From assembly GCA_050246015.1 (NCBI GenBank), contig JBFWWU010000023.1, forward strand, positions 1-64,000: a stretch of DNA of 64,000 nt, given 5' to 3'. How positions within the stretch are numbered: position 1 is the stretch's first letter; each line of letters opens with the position of its first letter. Source of the stretch: JTS-AC122 sp050246015. Its GTDB lineage: Bacteria > Planctomycetota > Phycisphaerae > Phycisphaerales > UBA1924. Positions 51,688-60,075 of the stretch are shown here, piece by piece. The notes under the pieces were generated by a model that was given only the letters and a program-made list of their open reading frames with translations, was not told where the DNA came from and made no database searches. The translations under genes and the position numbers were made by a program.

Positions 51688-52788
51688 TCATCCCTTCTTC
51701 GCCGCCTTCGATGCTTCCTTCTTCCTCCCTCGCAGCGATCGGTACAGTTTCTCCGACTTCACGGACATCATCCCCCGCACGCCCCGCGGCGCCATCTCCC
51801 AAGGCCCCGGCGCCGTCACATCCATTCCCCGCATCCCGTCCTTGAAATGATGCACGCCCGGATTCGCCCGCGGATCGATCCCCCCCAGGTCGTACCACGC
51901 CAGCCCCGCGTTGATCGACGCCGCGATCGTGTCCCATTGCAGCAGGTACGCCGCGTTGGTCTTGAGCCCTTCCCCGCTCGTGGCCCCGAGCAGGTAGACG
52001 CACGTATCTCCCAGCGTGCTGCTGACGTGCCCGGCGAGCAGTTCTCCCTCACGCTCCGCCAGCCGCACCGTCAGGGCCTCCCGGCACCCGCGCTCCGCGC
52101 TGCGCTCCTGCACCCTCAGAAAAAAACTCGCGTCGTGATCCGCGTGGATCCCCTTCCTCGCCACAAACTCCTCGTACAACCCCGCGAACCGCCGCATCGC
52201 CTCCACGCCCCGGCTCTCGCGCACCGCCACTCCCTGCTTCTCCGCCTTGTTCAAACAGTTCCGCCACTTCTGCGCCAGCCCCGCGCGAACCGCCTCGATG
52301 GACCTCGCCGCCCCGTGCTCGTCACGCAGCGGCACCATCATCGTCCGGTACGATGCCGCCATCGTCGTCCCGACGGCGCCCGCCTCGCGCCACGCCCGGT
52401 CCTGCGCCTCGTTCCACGCCGCGCCGCCGACGGTCCCGAGGACCCGCAGCACCATCCCGCGCCGGTGAACATACTCCGCGCGCAGCGCGCCGATCATCTC
52501 TCGCAGCCGAGCGCCGTGCTCCGCCGCCTCCTCCACGTCCCGCCTCGCCAGCGGCCCCCCGTTCACGTACGCCACGCCACCGCCCACCAGCGGCAACGTC
52601 TTCACACGCACGTCGGCCAGCGCCCGCACCTGGCCCCCGCGAACGCACGCGACATGCTCGCTGACCGCCCCGACGCGCCCCGCCGCCTCGATCCCATACC
52701 ACCACCCCTGCCGATAGTTCGCATCCGCGAACCCGGCGGCGTCCCGCTCCCACGCCTCACGCTCGATCCGAACCAACTCGATGCTCAC
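51688..52788 (-). CDS. FemAB/GNAT-fold protein of exosortase-type EPS loci
   Basis: 366 residues from GTG 52788, which overlaps the deacetylase gene's TGA by four nt. The FemAB layout is clear: SIELVRIEREAWERDAAGFA, YRQGWWYGIEAA, VAYVNGGPLARRDVEEAAEH, then LAQKWRNCLNKAEKQGVAVR, LLAGHVSSTLGDTCVYLLGA and WYDLGGIDPRANPGVHHFKD. Exosortase loci commonly encode a FemAB protein next to a deacetylase (the XrtA/PEP-CTERM-associated FemAB type), as seen here. It probably transfers an aminoacyl or acyl group to a sugar. The C-terminus is Lys/Ala-rich. Confidence 0.85.
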   Translation of the reverse strand: MSIELVRIEREAWERDAAGFADANYRQGWWYGIEAAGRVGAVSEHVACVRGGQVRALADVRVKTLPLVGGGVAYVNGGPLARRDVEEAAEHGARLREMIGALRAEYVHRRGMVLRVLGTVGGAAWNEAQDRAWREAGAVGTTMAASYRTMMVPLRDEHGAARSIEAVRAGLAQKWRNCLNKAEKQGVAVRESRGVEAMRRFAGLYEEFVARKGIHADHDASFFLRVQERSAERGCREALTVRLAEREGELLAGHVSSTLGDTCVYLLGATSGEGLKTNAAYLLQWDTIAASINAGLAWYDLGGIDPRANPGVHHFKDGMRGMDVTAPGPWEMAPRGVRGMMSVKSEKLYRSLRGRKKEASKAAKKG

Positions 52789-53669
52789 GCCGCCGACTCC
52801 GCCACCGCGCCCCCGGCCCCGCCCGTGCGTTGCCCCCGCCCGGTCATCACCCGCTTCATCCGCCGCGCCATCCGCCGTGCCGCGAACACCCACTCGTACG
52901 CCCCGTCGATGGTCAGCCGAAACTCGATCGGCGACGTCTCCGGCGTCATCAGGTACCGCCCCACCAGCACGCCTCCCGCCTCTCGCCCATCCAGCGGGTC
53001 CAGCGTCAGGAACCACTGATACCCAAGCCCCTTCGCCGCCTCCACCACGCCCGGCGTCCACGACCCGTACGGCGCGGCGATCGCATCCACCGTGTGCCCC
53101 ACGATCCCCGCCAACTCCATGCGCGATCGTCGCAGTTCCTCCGTCGCCTCCGCCTCGCTGCGTTCCCCCAGCCTCGCGTGCGTCGCCGTGTGCGATTGCA
53201 CCCGGCATCCTTCGAACCCCTCCGCCTCGCGCAGTTCTCCCCCGGTCATGATCCGCTCGTCCCGCTCGGGATGCCCCTCCCGCATCTCCCACTTCGGCGC
53301 CTCCCCCAGGTTCTCCGACACTGCGAAAACGACGCTGGGCACTCCATGCCCCGCCATCACCGGCAGCGCGTTCCGCAGCAGGTTCGCGAACGCATCATCG
53401 AACGTGAAACACACCCCGCGCGGCCTAGCCGATACCTGCGACAGTCTCACCGCGCGCTTCGCCGCGATCCGCACGTGGCGCGCCAACATCTCTTTCTGCG
53501 CATCGCTCACGCCGTGATAGCACAGCACCACGCCGCCCGTTCGTCGGCGTCCCCCCAGTGTCGCGCACCAGACCACCAGCGCACCCGCGAGATACACCGC
53601 GCGCACCAGCCCGCCGCGCTGCCCGTACACCCCCCCGCGTGTCTTCAACTCGATGCCTCGATGCCCCAT
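52785..53669 (-). CDS. Polysaccharide deacetylase (NodB family), second copy
   Basis: 294 residues from MGHRGIELKTRGG. The N-terminal half has one hydrophobic segment (about 26-43, VRAVYLAGALVVWCATLGGR). NodB motifs: GVCFTFDDAFANLLRNALPV (Asp-Asp), CRVQSHTATHARLG (HxxxH) and IAAPYGSW, in which the normal RPPYG arginine is replaced. The final block (YQWFLTLDPLDGREAGGVLV) follows. The residue changes mean activity is likely but not assured. It pairs with the FemAB gene through a 4-nt overlap, the usual order in exosortase loci. Confidence 0.85.
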   Translation of the reverse strand: MGHRGIELKTRGGVYGQRGGLVRAVYLAGALVVWCATLGGRRRTGGVVLCYHGVSDAQKEMLARHVRIAAKRAVRLSQVSARPRGVCFTFDDAFANLLRNALPVMAGHGVPSVVFAVSENLGEAPKWEMREGHPERDERIMTGGELREAEGFEGCRVQSHTATHARLGERSEAEATEELRRSRMELAGIVGHTVDAIAAPYGSWTPGVVEAAKGLGYQWFLTLDPLDGREAGGVLVGRYLMTPETSPIEFRLTIDGAYEWVFAARRMARRMKRVMTGRGQRTGGAGGAVAESAA

Positions 53670-53756
53670 GCCTCGATGCCTTCTTCCTCGCCGAACATCT
53701 ACCGCCACGTGCCCTGGCGCCTACATCCCGCCCCTCGTCTATTCCCGCGCCAAGCG

Positions 53757-54422
53757 CTACTCTCCAAACCCGCCGATCGCCACCCACGACTTCACCAGCC
53801 CGCCGAGCCGCTCCGGCCAGATCTCCGACTCCGGGAACAATCGCCGCATCTCGCTCCCCGTCAGCAGGCGGATCTCCTTCACCGCCTCCATCGCCTTGGC
53901 CGAGTCCCCATACGGGCCACGCCCCCCCACCGTCAACCGTTTCACCATCGACGCCCGCAGCGACGCCGGCATCCACTGCCAACCCGGCACATGGAAGTGC
54001 GGCTCCATCGGGAACCAGTAGTTCGGCGTCTGCACCCAGTGCGCCCGCGCCACCCGACGGACCTCCCGCGCCATCGCCTGCTGATTCTCCCACGTGAACA
54101 GGTGTTCGATCACCGAGTTGCTGAACGCCACGTCGAACGACTTGTCCGCGTACGAGAGCCGCGTCGCATCCCCCACCACCGATTCGATGTTGTCGCTGGT
54201 CGCTTTCTCCTGAAACAGGTTGACCAGCGTGATCCGCACGTCCGCGCGCCCGGCCCATCCGCGCTGTCGCCAGAACTCCTCCGTCCCACCGATGTCGATG
54301 ACCCGTATCGGCCTCGCCAGCGGCTTGCAGAGTCCCTCGAACTTCGCGAACCGCCGCGACCGCATCCGGTTCGAGAACGAACCCGGATCCTCGACATTGG
54401 CCATGTTGCCCAGCACACTCAT
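53757..54422 (-). CDS. Class I methyltransferase
   Basis: 221 residues. The SAM site is ARPIRVIDIGGTEEFWRQRG, acidic loop ITLVNLFQEKATSDNIESVV, and SFDVAFSNSVIEHLFTWENQ for motif IV. YWFPMEPHFHVPGWQWMPAS is the substrate part. Similar proteins are frequent in polysaccharide loci, acting on sugar methyl groups. Its ATG overlaps the stop of the Wzy-like gene by four nt. Confidence 0.82.
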   Translation of the reverse strand: MSVLGNMANVEDPGSFSNRMRSRRFAKFEGLCKPLARPIRVIDIGGTEEFWRQRGWAGRADVRITLVNLFQEKATSDNIESVVGDATRLSYADKSFDVAFSNSVIEHLFTWENQQAMAREVRRVARAHWVQTPNYWFPMEPHFHVPGWQWMPASLRASMVKRLTVGGRGPYGDSAKAMEAVKEIRLLTGSEMRRLFPESEIWPERLGGLVKSWVAIGGFGE

Positions 54423-55978
54423 CCGCCGTGGCCCTCTTGGGTGCCCCCACGGTCCCCGTCGGTCGTTGCCCTTGGTTCCCCCTCGCTCTCACCCGCATCG
54501 CCGACGCGCCAGTTCCCTCGCAGGCCGGCCCCTTCCCCGTGCCCTCGATGCGCCTCATGTTCCACCATCGCCCGCGCGATCACCCCGGCCCCCATCCCGC
54601 TCGCGCCGGCGCCACGCACCCCGATCGCCTCCACGTGCATCGGCCTGGCCCGCTTCACCACCCGCTTTGTCACCGCCGCGGCTGGAGCGACCCGCAGCGC
54701 TCCCACGGCGACCATCGCCCCCATCAACAAATACGACAGCAACAGCGGCGGCCCGAACAGCCCGATCGACATGCTCGCCACCATCAGCATGATCAGCGTG
54801 CACGCCAGCCCGAACGCCAGTTTCCGCTCCGCCGGGATCAGCGTCCGCTTCGACGCCTTCACGCACTCGCGGATCGCCATCACCTGCACCGCGACGTACA
54901 TCGCCAGGCTCAGCAGCCCCCCGTACAGCGCCACGATGATGTAGTGGTTCACCACGTCCACGTGCTGCCTCGTATCGATCAGCATCCCCCACACCGCGTG
55001 CGGCGTCCTCCCTCCCACGCCCGCCAGCCAGTAGTCACCGATCCGCTCATACGCCACCTCCATCAACCGCCCGCGGTACCACGCCGTCTCCGAACTCAGC
55101 GCCAGGTAGTCCGCCAGTTGAAAGAAGTGCCGGTTCGACGCCAGTTCCACCACCACGCACAGGAACACCAGCGCCGCCACCGCCGGCTTGACCGCCCACC
55201 GCATGTAATAGAACACGCCGCAGATCATCAGCGTCACCAGCGCCACCTGCGGCCCGCTCGACAGACTGCTCAGCGCCCCCACGAACGCCGCCACGATCCC
55301 CACCCAGACCAGCCACGCCGACTTCGCCACGCCCCGCATCGACCACAGCCACCCCACCAGCAGCGCCATCGCCACGCCGAAGTAGATCGAGTGCGCCGCG
55401 CTCCCCTTGGCTCTCAGGAACCCATACCGATACTCCAGCCCCTTGTCAAACCAGGGATTCCCCGCGATCGCATAATGCGCCTCGTAGTACGACCATGACG
55501 TCATCGACTCGATCGCACCGAGCCCACCCATCACGATCGCCGTCAGCACCATCGGCCCCACCATCGCCCGCGCGTCGCTCAGCGTCCGCAGCGCCAGCCG
55601 CGCCGCGAAGTACATCACCGCCGTGTCCAGCACCCGCCCCACCATCTGGACCAGTTGCACCTGGTCCGCGTCCATGAACACGTTCGCCACCACGTCCCAC
55701 GCCCACGCCGCCACCACGATCACGTCGGCCGGGTGCAGCCTCAGCGGCGGCAGCGCCGCCCCGTTCACCGTCCGCATGCTCCCCGTCATCACCAGCCGCG
55801 CCACCAGCGCCAGCGCCGCCGCACGCGGGATCGACATCTGCACCACCCCCAGCGGCACCCGCATGTACTCCGGCCACAGCAGCATCCCCGCCACGATCAC
55901 CCCCAGCGCACGCCCCGGCGACAGGACCAGCACCAGCCCCACCACCAGCACCCCGATCGCGATCGTCTGCCCAATCAC
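54419..55978 (-). CDS. O-antigen polymerase/ligase-like membrane protein (Wzy-type)
   Basis: 519 residues with about eleven hydrophobic segments, e.g. IAIGVLVVGLVLVLSPGRAL, GPMVLTAIVMGGLGAIESMT, VAMALLVGWLWSM, VWVGIVAAFVGALSSLSSGP and KPAVAALVFLCVVVELASNR. A large outer loop (about 300-350, HFFQLADYLALSSETAWYRG to VGGRTPHAVWGMLIDT) is the Wzy/WaaL hallmark; YRGRLMEVA contains the usual Arg. It would polymerise repeat units in the periplasm. The last 80 residues (after VAVGALRVAPAAAVTKRVVK) are basic, Gly/Ala-rich and unusual. Its start overlaps the FrhB-like gene by four nt. Confidence 0.8.
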   Translation of the reverse strand: MIGQTIAIGVLVVGLVLVLSPGRALGVIVAGMLLWPEYMRVPLGVVQMSIPRAAALALVARLVMTGSMRTVNGAALPPLRLHPADVIVVAAWAWDVVANVFMDADQVQLVQMVGRVLDTAVMYFAARLALRTLSDARAMVGPMVLTAIVMGGLGAIESMTSWSYYEAHYAIAGNPWFDKGLEYRYGFLRAKGSAAHSIYFGVAMALLVGWLWSMRGVAKSAWLVWVGIVAAFVGALSSLSSGPQVALVTLMICGVFYYMRWAVKPAVAALVFLCVVVELASNRHFFQLADYLALSSETAWYRGRLMEVAYERIGDYWLAGVGGRTPHAVWGMLIDTRQHVDVVNHYIIVALYGGLLSLAMYVAVQVMAIRECVKASKRTLIPAERKLAFGLACTLIMLMVASMSIGLFGPPLLLSYLLMGAMVAVGALRVAPAAAVTKRVVKRARPMHVEAIGVRGAGASGMGAGVIARAMVEHEAHRGHGEGAGLRGNWRVGDAGESEGEPRATTDGDRGGTQEGHGG

Positions 55979-57438
55979 GCCGCGCTATCCCGTGTTGACT
56001 GACCGACGGCCTCTTGCACGCCGTCGTGCGTCCCCCGGCCCTCACCGCCGGTCTTCTCCTTGCGGGCCCACGCCCGGCACTCGACTCCCGCTTCGCTCGC
56101 CGTCTCATACGCCACCACCGCATGCCGCTCCCGCAGCCGCTTCGTGTACGACCGCCGCACCGTCCCGTAGATCGACCTCGCCTTCTCGTACACGCTCAAC
56201 TTCGTCCACCAATACCGCAGCATCGGCAGCCCGACAAACCTCGGCGCCGGCAACCCCATCAGCCGCAGCGCCAGCACACGCCCCCACACCGCGCCACGAC
56301 CCGAAATCAACCCCGGCTGCGTCTCCTCCAGCGCCCCCGCGCCCGACCGCTCCAGCGTCAGGTACCCCGCCTCCATCGCCGCACGCACCACCGCCCGGCC
56401 CCGCTCGCTCCTCACCACAACCAGCGAACGCCCCGGATCCCCCTCCGGCAGCGGATGCCGCCACGGGTCCCCCACCGCGATATCCGCGAACTCCCCCGTG
56501 TGGTCCGCGCACACATAGCACCGCCACTGCCGATGCTTCTGCAGGATCTTCCCCCACGACTCGTCATACGACATCTCCCGCACCGCCCTGCCCTCTCCAA
56601 CTCGTGGGCCAGGCGTCACGCAGGCCTCCTCCCCACCTTCCCGCTCCCTCTCCCCTCCGTTTCGCGCTCCCTCCACCTCGACCCGCGCCCGACCCGGCCA
56701 CCCCAGCCCGCGGTACCTCACACCCACCACTCGCTCACCCGCCGACACTCCCATCGCCCGCATCATCTCCACCGTCCCCTTCGTCGTCGGCGTCCCCGCG
56801 CAGAATATCCCGATCGTCAGCCCCAACTTCCGGTCCAGTTCCGCGTCCAGCCGCCTCGCCTTCCCCGCCGCCCCCACATCGCAGGGCTTGCCGATCATCA
56901 CGCACGCCCCCGGCGCCTCCTTCACCATCCCCAGTCCCTCGCACGGGCTCGCCGGCGCATACCGCGACCCCGTCGCCCCGACGATCTCCGCCCGCGTCCG
57001 GCTCAGCACCGTTCGATTCAAATACGGCACATCCTCCCGCGCCGCGATATGCAGCAGGCCATGCATCCCGCCTCGCTCGATGCAGTACAGCGCGATCGCG
57101 CTCGCCGCCCCGCCGCTTGATCCCTTGTACCGGATCTCCGGATCCGTCGCGTACCCCTCCCATACCTCCAGCACCGGCCCCCACCCCGCCCGCGCCACCT
57201 CATCAATCCCGCTCGGCAGCGCCGCCTCCTCGTGCTCCAGTCCGATCCCCGGACACACCGCCATCGCTTCTCGCGCCGCCCCTCGGCTCGCCTCCCCACG
57301 CTTCAGCACGGGCCGCCGGCCAAACTCGTACGTGTCCACCATCCCGATATCGCCCGGCTTCACCCCAGCGCACGCGCCGCACCCCGTGCACATCTGCACT
57401 TCCGCCACATCCACAACATCTAAGACCCGAAGCCGCAT
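55975..57438 (-). CDS. FrhB-like iron-sulfur flavoprotein (coenzyme F420 hydrogenase beta family)
   Basis: 487 residues. The N-terminal cluster motif is QMCTGCGACAGVKPG with an additional AVCPGIGLEH. The flavin/F420 domain follows: YKGSSGGAASAIALYCIERG, SRTRAEIVGATGSRYAPASP, VMIGKPCDVGAAGKARRL and IGIFCAGTPTTKGT, with CYVCADHTGEFADIAVGDPW. This family occurs in polysaccharide loci beside pyruvyltransferases, where it is believed to reduce or oxidise a sugar or pyruvate substrate. About residues 262-281 (GGEREREGGEEACVTPGPRV) are unusual and their DNA carries a repeat (56600-56629). Length is otherwise normal. Confidence 0.85.
   Translation of the reverse strand: MRLRVLDVVDVAEVQMCTGCGACAGVKPGDIGMVDTYEFGRRPVLKRGEASRGAAREAMAVCPGIGLEHEEAALPSGIDEVARAGWGPVLEVWEGYATDPEIRYKGSSGGAASAIALYCIERGGMHGLLHIAAREDVPYLNRTVLSRTRAEIVGATGSRYAPASPCEGLGMVKEAPGACVMIGKPCDVGAAGKARRLDAELDRKLGLTIGIFCAGTPTTKGTVEMMRAMGVSAGERVVGVRYRGLGWPGRARVEVEGARNGGEREREGGEEACVTPGPRVGEGRAVREMSYDESWGKILQKHRQWRCYVCADHTGEFADIAVGDPWRHPLPEGDPGRSLVVVRSERGRAVVRAAMEAGYLTLERSGAGALEETQPGLISGRGAVWGRVLALRLMGLPAPRFVGLPMLRYWWTKLSVYEKARSIYGTVRRSYTKRLRERHAVVAYETASEAGVECRAWARKEKTGGEGRGTHDGVQEAVGQSTRDSAA
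56600..56629. repeat. Family A-like element inside the FrhB-like gene
   Basis: ACTCGTGGGCCAGGCGTCAC, continuing GCAGGCCTCC, differs from the intergenic family A units (CTCGTGGGACAGGCGTCCCG CCTG at 49457) by a few bases. It falls in the FrhB frame at the VTPGPRVGEG segment. Confidence 0.6.
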
Positions 57439-57479
57439 CGCCCGCTCTTTTCCTCCCCCTCCCTCATCCGGCAGCCCCC

Positions 57480-57612
57480 CCGCGTCCTCTTCCTCTTCCT
57501 CTTCCTCTTCCTCTTCCTATTCCTATTCCACCAGTGGAACAGGCGTCCCGCCTGGCTCCTTCTCTCTCTCTATTCCCACCCACAGTGGAGCGGGCGTCCC
57601 GCCTGCCTCCTG
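57480..57612. repeat. Hexamer tandem array and two family A repeats
   Basis: A TTCCTC-type tandem run (57487-57530, at least six full units) precedes two family A copies (57532-57560 and 57583-57610). It fills the 194-nt gap between the acetyltransferase and FrhB-like genes. Confidence 0.8.
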
Positions 57613-57632
57613 CCTTTCACCCTCTCCTCTTT

Positions 57633-58415
57633 CTACTCACTCCCTTGCCGCCCCTCGCCCCGCAATAGCGGGTGCGCTCTCCAATCCCCCACCGGCCCCA
57701 CCATCGCCGGCAGCACCGCCCGGCACTCCGACAACGTCTTCTCCCACCATCGGCTCCCACGGATCGCCTCGCACGTCACCTCGTCAAACCGCATCCGCAC
57801 GACCCTCGCCGGATTTCCCACCACGATCGCAAAGTCCGGCACATCCTTCGTCACCACCGCCCCCGCACCCACCACCGCGCCAATCCCCACCCGTCGGCAC
57901 CCCGGCGTCACAATCGCGTTCTCCCCGATCCATGCGTCCGCGCCGATCTCGAAACCGTGGTTGGTGACATTGTCCGTCCCGATCACGCCCAGCCGCGAGT
58001 TGAAAAAGAACGGGTGCGTGGACAGCCGATCCATCGGATGATTCCGCAGAAAAATCCTCACCCCGTTCGCGATCGACACGTACCGCCCCACGACCACGCC
58101 CGCCGGGAACGAATACGGCACAAAGCACTCCCCGTACGAGTACGCCCCGATCACCACCCCGCACCGCGCCCGCAGGATCTCTCGCGCCGTCGCCGACCAC
58201 ATCTGCCCCCCTTCGAGTCGGCACGCCAGCGACACACTCCGATTCAGCAGCCGCCGCGATCGCGACATCGCCCGCAGCACGCCGCTCATCGCGCTGCGCC
58301 TGGTCTCTCCCTCGCCCGGCGTCACCGGCGCGCTCATCCCACCATCCGCGCGCGTGTCGTTCCGCACCGCGTCCATCCCCCCGCTCCCAACCTCATGCAC
58401 CGTCACTTCACTCAT
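57633..58415 (-). CDS. Hexapeptide acyltransferase (CatB/xenobiotic acetyltransferase type)
   Basis: 260 residues. After a 60-residue polar start, left-handed beta-helix repeats: ARCGVVIGAYSYGECFVPYS, PAGVVVGRYVSIANGVRIFL, RNHPMDRLSTHPFFFNSRLG with the catalytic His in the HPMDRLSTHP loop, then DAWIGENAIVTPGCRRVGIG and AVVGAGAVVTKDVPDFAIVV. It uses acetyl-CoA (or another acyl-CoA) to modify a sugar hydroxyl or amino group. The C-terminal 30 residues extend beyond the fold. Confidence 0.88.
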   Translation of the reverse strand: MSEVTVHEVGSGGMDAVRNDTRADGGMSAPVTPGEGETRRSAMSGVLRAMSRSRRLLNRSVSLACRLEGGQMWSATAREILRARCGVVIGAYSYGECFVPYSFPAGVVVGRYVSIANGVRIFLRNHPMDRLSTHPFFFNSRLGVIGTDNVTNHGFEIGADAWIGENAIVTPGCRRVGIGAVVGAGAVVTKDVPDFAIVVGNPARVVRMRFDEVTCEAIRGSRWWEKTLSECRAVLPAMVGPVGDWRAHPLLRGEGRQGSE

Positions 58416-58471
58416 CGTGCTCCCCTCTTCCCTCTTCCCTCTTCTTTCTTCCGTCTGTTCTTCCTACACCC

Positions 58472-58505
58472 CCTAGTGGAACACGCGTCCCGCCTGTCTC
58501 CCTCT
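58472..58505. repeat. Diverged family A palindromic repeat
   Basis: AGTGGAACACGCGTCCCGCC, then TGTCTC; one base change in the core (ACACGCG for ACAGGCG). It sits between the flippase and acyltransferase genes after a CTTCTTTCTTCC tract. Confidence 0.75.
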
Positions 58506-58522
58506 CTCTCTCCCGCCCACTC

Positions 58523-59977
58523 CTACACCCGCGCCACTCCCCGCACCGCTCTCACCGCCCGGCACACCCGCACACCCTCTTCTCTCAGCGCCGGGCACAC
58601 CACCACCGCCGCGACCGCGACCCCCGCGCTCGCCGCGCACACCACCGCGATCGTCCACCCCCACCCGTGCCCGGTCACCCACACCAGGTCAATCCCCGCC
58701 GACAGCGCCACCGCCAGCACCACCAGCCCCATCGGCTTCCACGTCAGCCCCATCGGCACCCCGTGCTTCCTCGACAGCCTCGACGTCGAAACCAGCAGCG
58801 CCGCGATCTCCCCCGCGATCCCGCACGCCACGACCCATTTCAGTTCCAGCCCCGCCGCCGCGACCGCGATCACCCCGACCAGCGCCAGCGCCCGCGTGAC
58901 GTTCGTCGCCAGCGCGTTCACCGTATCACCCCGCGCCATCGCCGCCAGCGTCGGCCCCACCCGCACCATCCACACCGCCATCATCGCCCCGATGAACGCC
59001 GTGTACTCACCCGCGCCCGCGTACTTCTGCTTAGACACCAGCGCCACCAGCATCCCCCCCGCGAGCATCGACACCACCGCCAGCAGCGCCCCCATCACGC
59101 ACAGCCACTCGATCACCATCGAGTACCGCTTCAGGAACGCCGCCTGCGAATCCTGCACCCGCGACAACATCGGCAGCCCGATCGCGATCGACGTCTTGGC
59201 CAGCATCGCCACCGGCGCCCCGATCAGCAGCGCCGCCACGTAGTACACCCCCAGCGTCTTCACCGAGTACGCCGCCCCGATTACCGCCTTGTCACCCTGG
59301 TTCGTCGCGAACAGCAGCACCCCGTTCAGCAGCAGCGGCAGCGCAAAGGCCGATAACGTCTTCAGCGATTCCCGGTCCCACGCCAGCCCGTACCGACGCT
59401 CCGCCAGCACGTGGCTTAGCGCCACCTGCGTGACCGCTTGCCCGATCGACAGACACACCACCGCCGCGTAACTGTCCAGCCACGCCGCCAGCGGCCACGC
59501 CATCGCCGTCGCCAGCACCTGCGGCATCACCTCCACCGTCAGCGATGCCCCGTACTTCAGTTCTCGCTGACGCCGCACCGGGTCCAGGTTGATCAGCCCC
59601 TTGATCAGCGGCACCCCCGCCACGCACGCAAACGCCCACCACGCCCCGCGCACATCGAAGAACCACGCGATCGGCCACGCCAGGCACCCCAGCACGCACG
59701 CCTGCCCGATCCCCCTCAGCAGCATCACCGCCTGCGCCGTCTTCTGCATCATCGGCTCGTTCCCACGCGCCGACTGCACCAGCACCTTGTCCGTCGATAC
59801 GTCGCTCAACAGTTCGATGAACGCCAGCGTCGCCGCCAGGAGCGCCGCGACCCCCACATCCGTCGGCGACAGCAGCCTCGCGATGATGATGTTGCGCACC
59901 AGCCCCATCGCCTGCGCCATCGCCTGCGCCGGCGCCACCACGCTCATCCCGCGCCATACCTGCTTCCTCGCCGTCAT
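58523..59977 (-). CDS. Wzx-type oligosaccharide flippase
   Basis: 484 residues, about fourteen hydrophobic segments. The start RKQVWRGMSVVAPAQAMAQA, then LVRNIIIARLLSPTDVGVAA, is the MOP/MATE flippase opening, with the sequence SARGNEPMMQKTAQAV and VPLIKGLINLDPVRRQRELK in normal places. It moves undecaprenyl-linked repeat units to the periplasmic face, feeding the Wzy-like polymerase. It is the second gene of the locus, 74 nt after the pyruvyltransferase stop. Confidence 0.87.
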   Translation of the reverse strand: MTARKQVWRGMSVVAPAQAMAQAMGLVRNIIIARLLSPTDVGVAALLAATLAFIELLSDVSTDKVLVQSARGNEPMMQKTAQAVMLLRGIGQACVLGCLAWPIAWFFDVRGAWWAFACVAGVPLIKGLINLDPVRRQRELKYGASLTVEVMPQVLATAMAWPLAAWLDSYAAVVCLSIGQAVTQVALSHVLAERRYGLAWDRESLKTLSAFALPLLLNGVLLFATNQGDKAVIGAAYSVKTLGVYYVAALLIGAPVAMLAKTSIAIGLPMLSRVQDSQAAFLKRYSMVIEWLCVMGALLAVVSMLAGGMLVALVSKQKYAGAGEYTAFIGAMMAVWMVRVGPTLAAMARGDTVNALATNVTRALALVGVIAVAAAGLELKWVVACGIAGEIAALLVSTSRLSRKHGVPMGLTWKPMGLVVLAVALSAGIDLVWVTGHGWGWTIAVVCAASAGVAVAAVVVCPALREEGVRVCRAVRAVRGVARV

Positions 59978-59996
59978 TCTTCCACCTTCATCCCCT

Positions 59997-60075
59997 GCCT
60001 AACGCCTATCGCCTAACGCCGAGTGCCTACCTCCCAACCCTCTTCCATTGCCTATCGCCCATTCCGCAGTGCCTT
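59997..60075. repeat. Family C repeat cluster overlapping the 3' end of the pyruvyltransferase gene
   Basis: Two related units: GCCTAACGCCTATCGCCTAA with CGCCGAGTGCCT (59997-60029), and GCCTATCGCCCATTCCGCAG with TGCC (60049-60073). The stop codon of the minus-strand pyruvyltransferase (60052) lies inside the second, so the repeat provides the C-terminal residues KALRNGR. Confidence 0.7.

Noticed and set aside
57480..57612. Possible CRISPR array from the repeated units
   Set aside because: The units are contiguous hexamers and two palindromes with no regular unique spacers.
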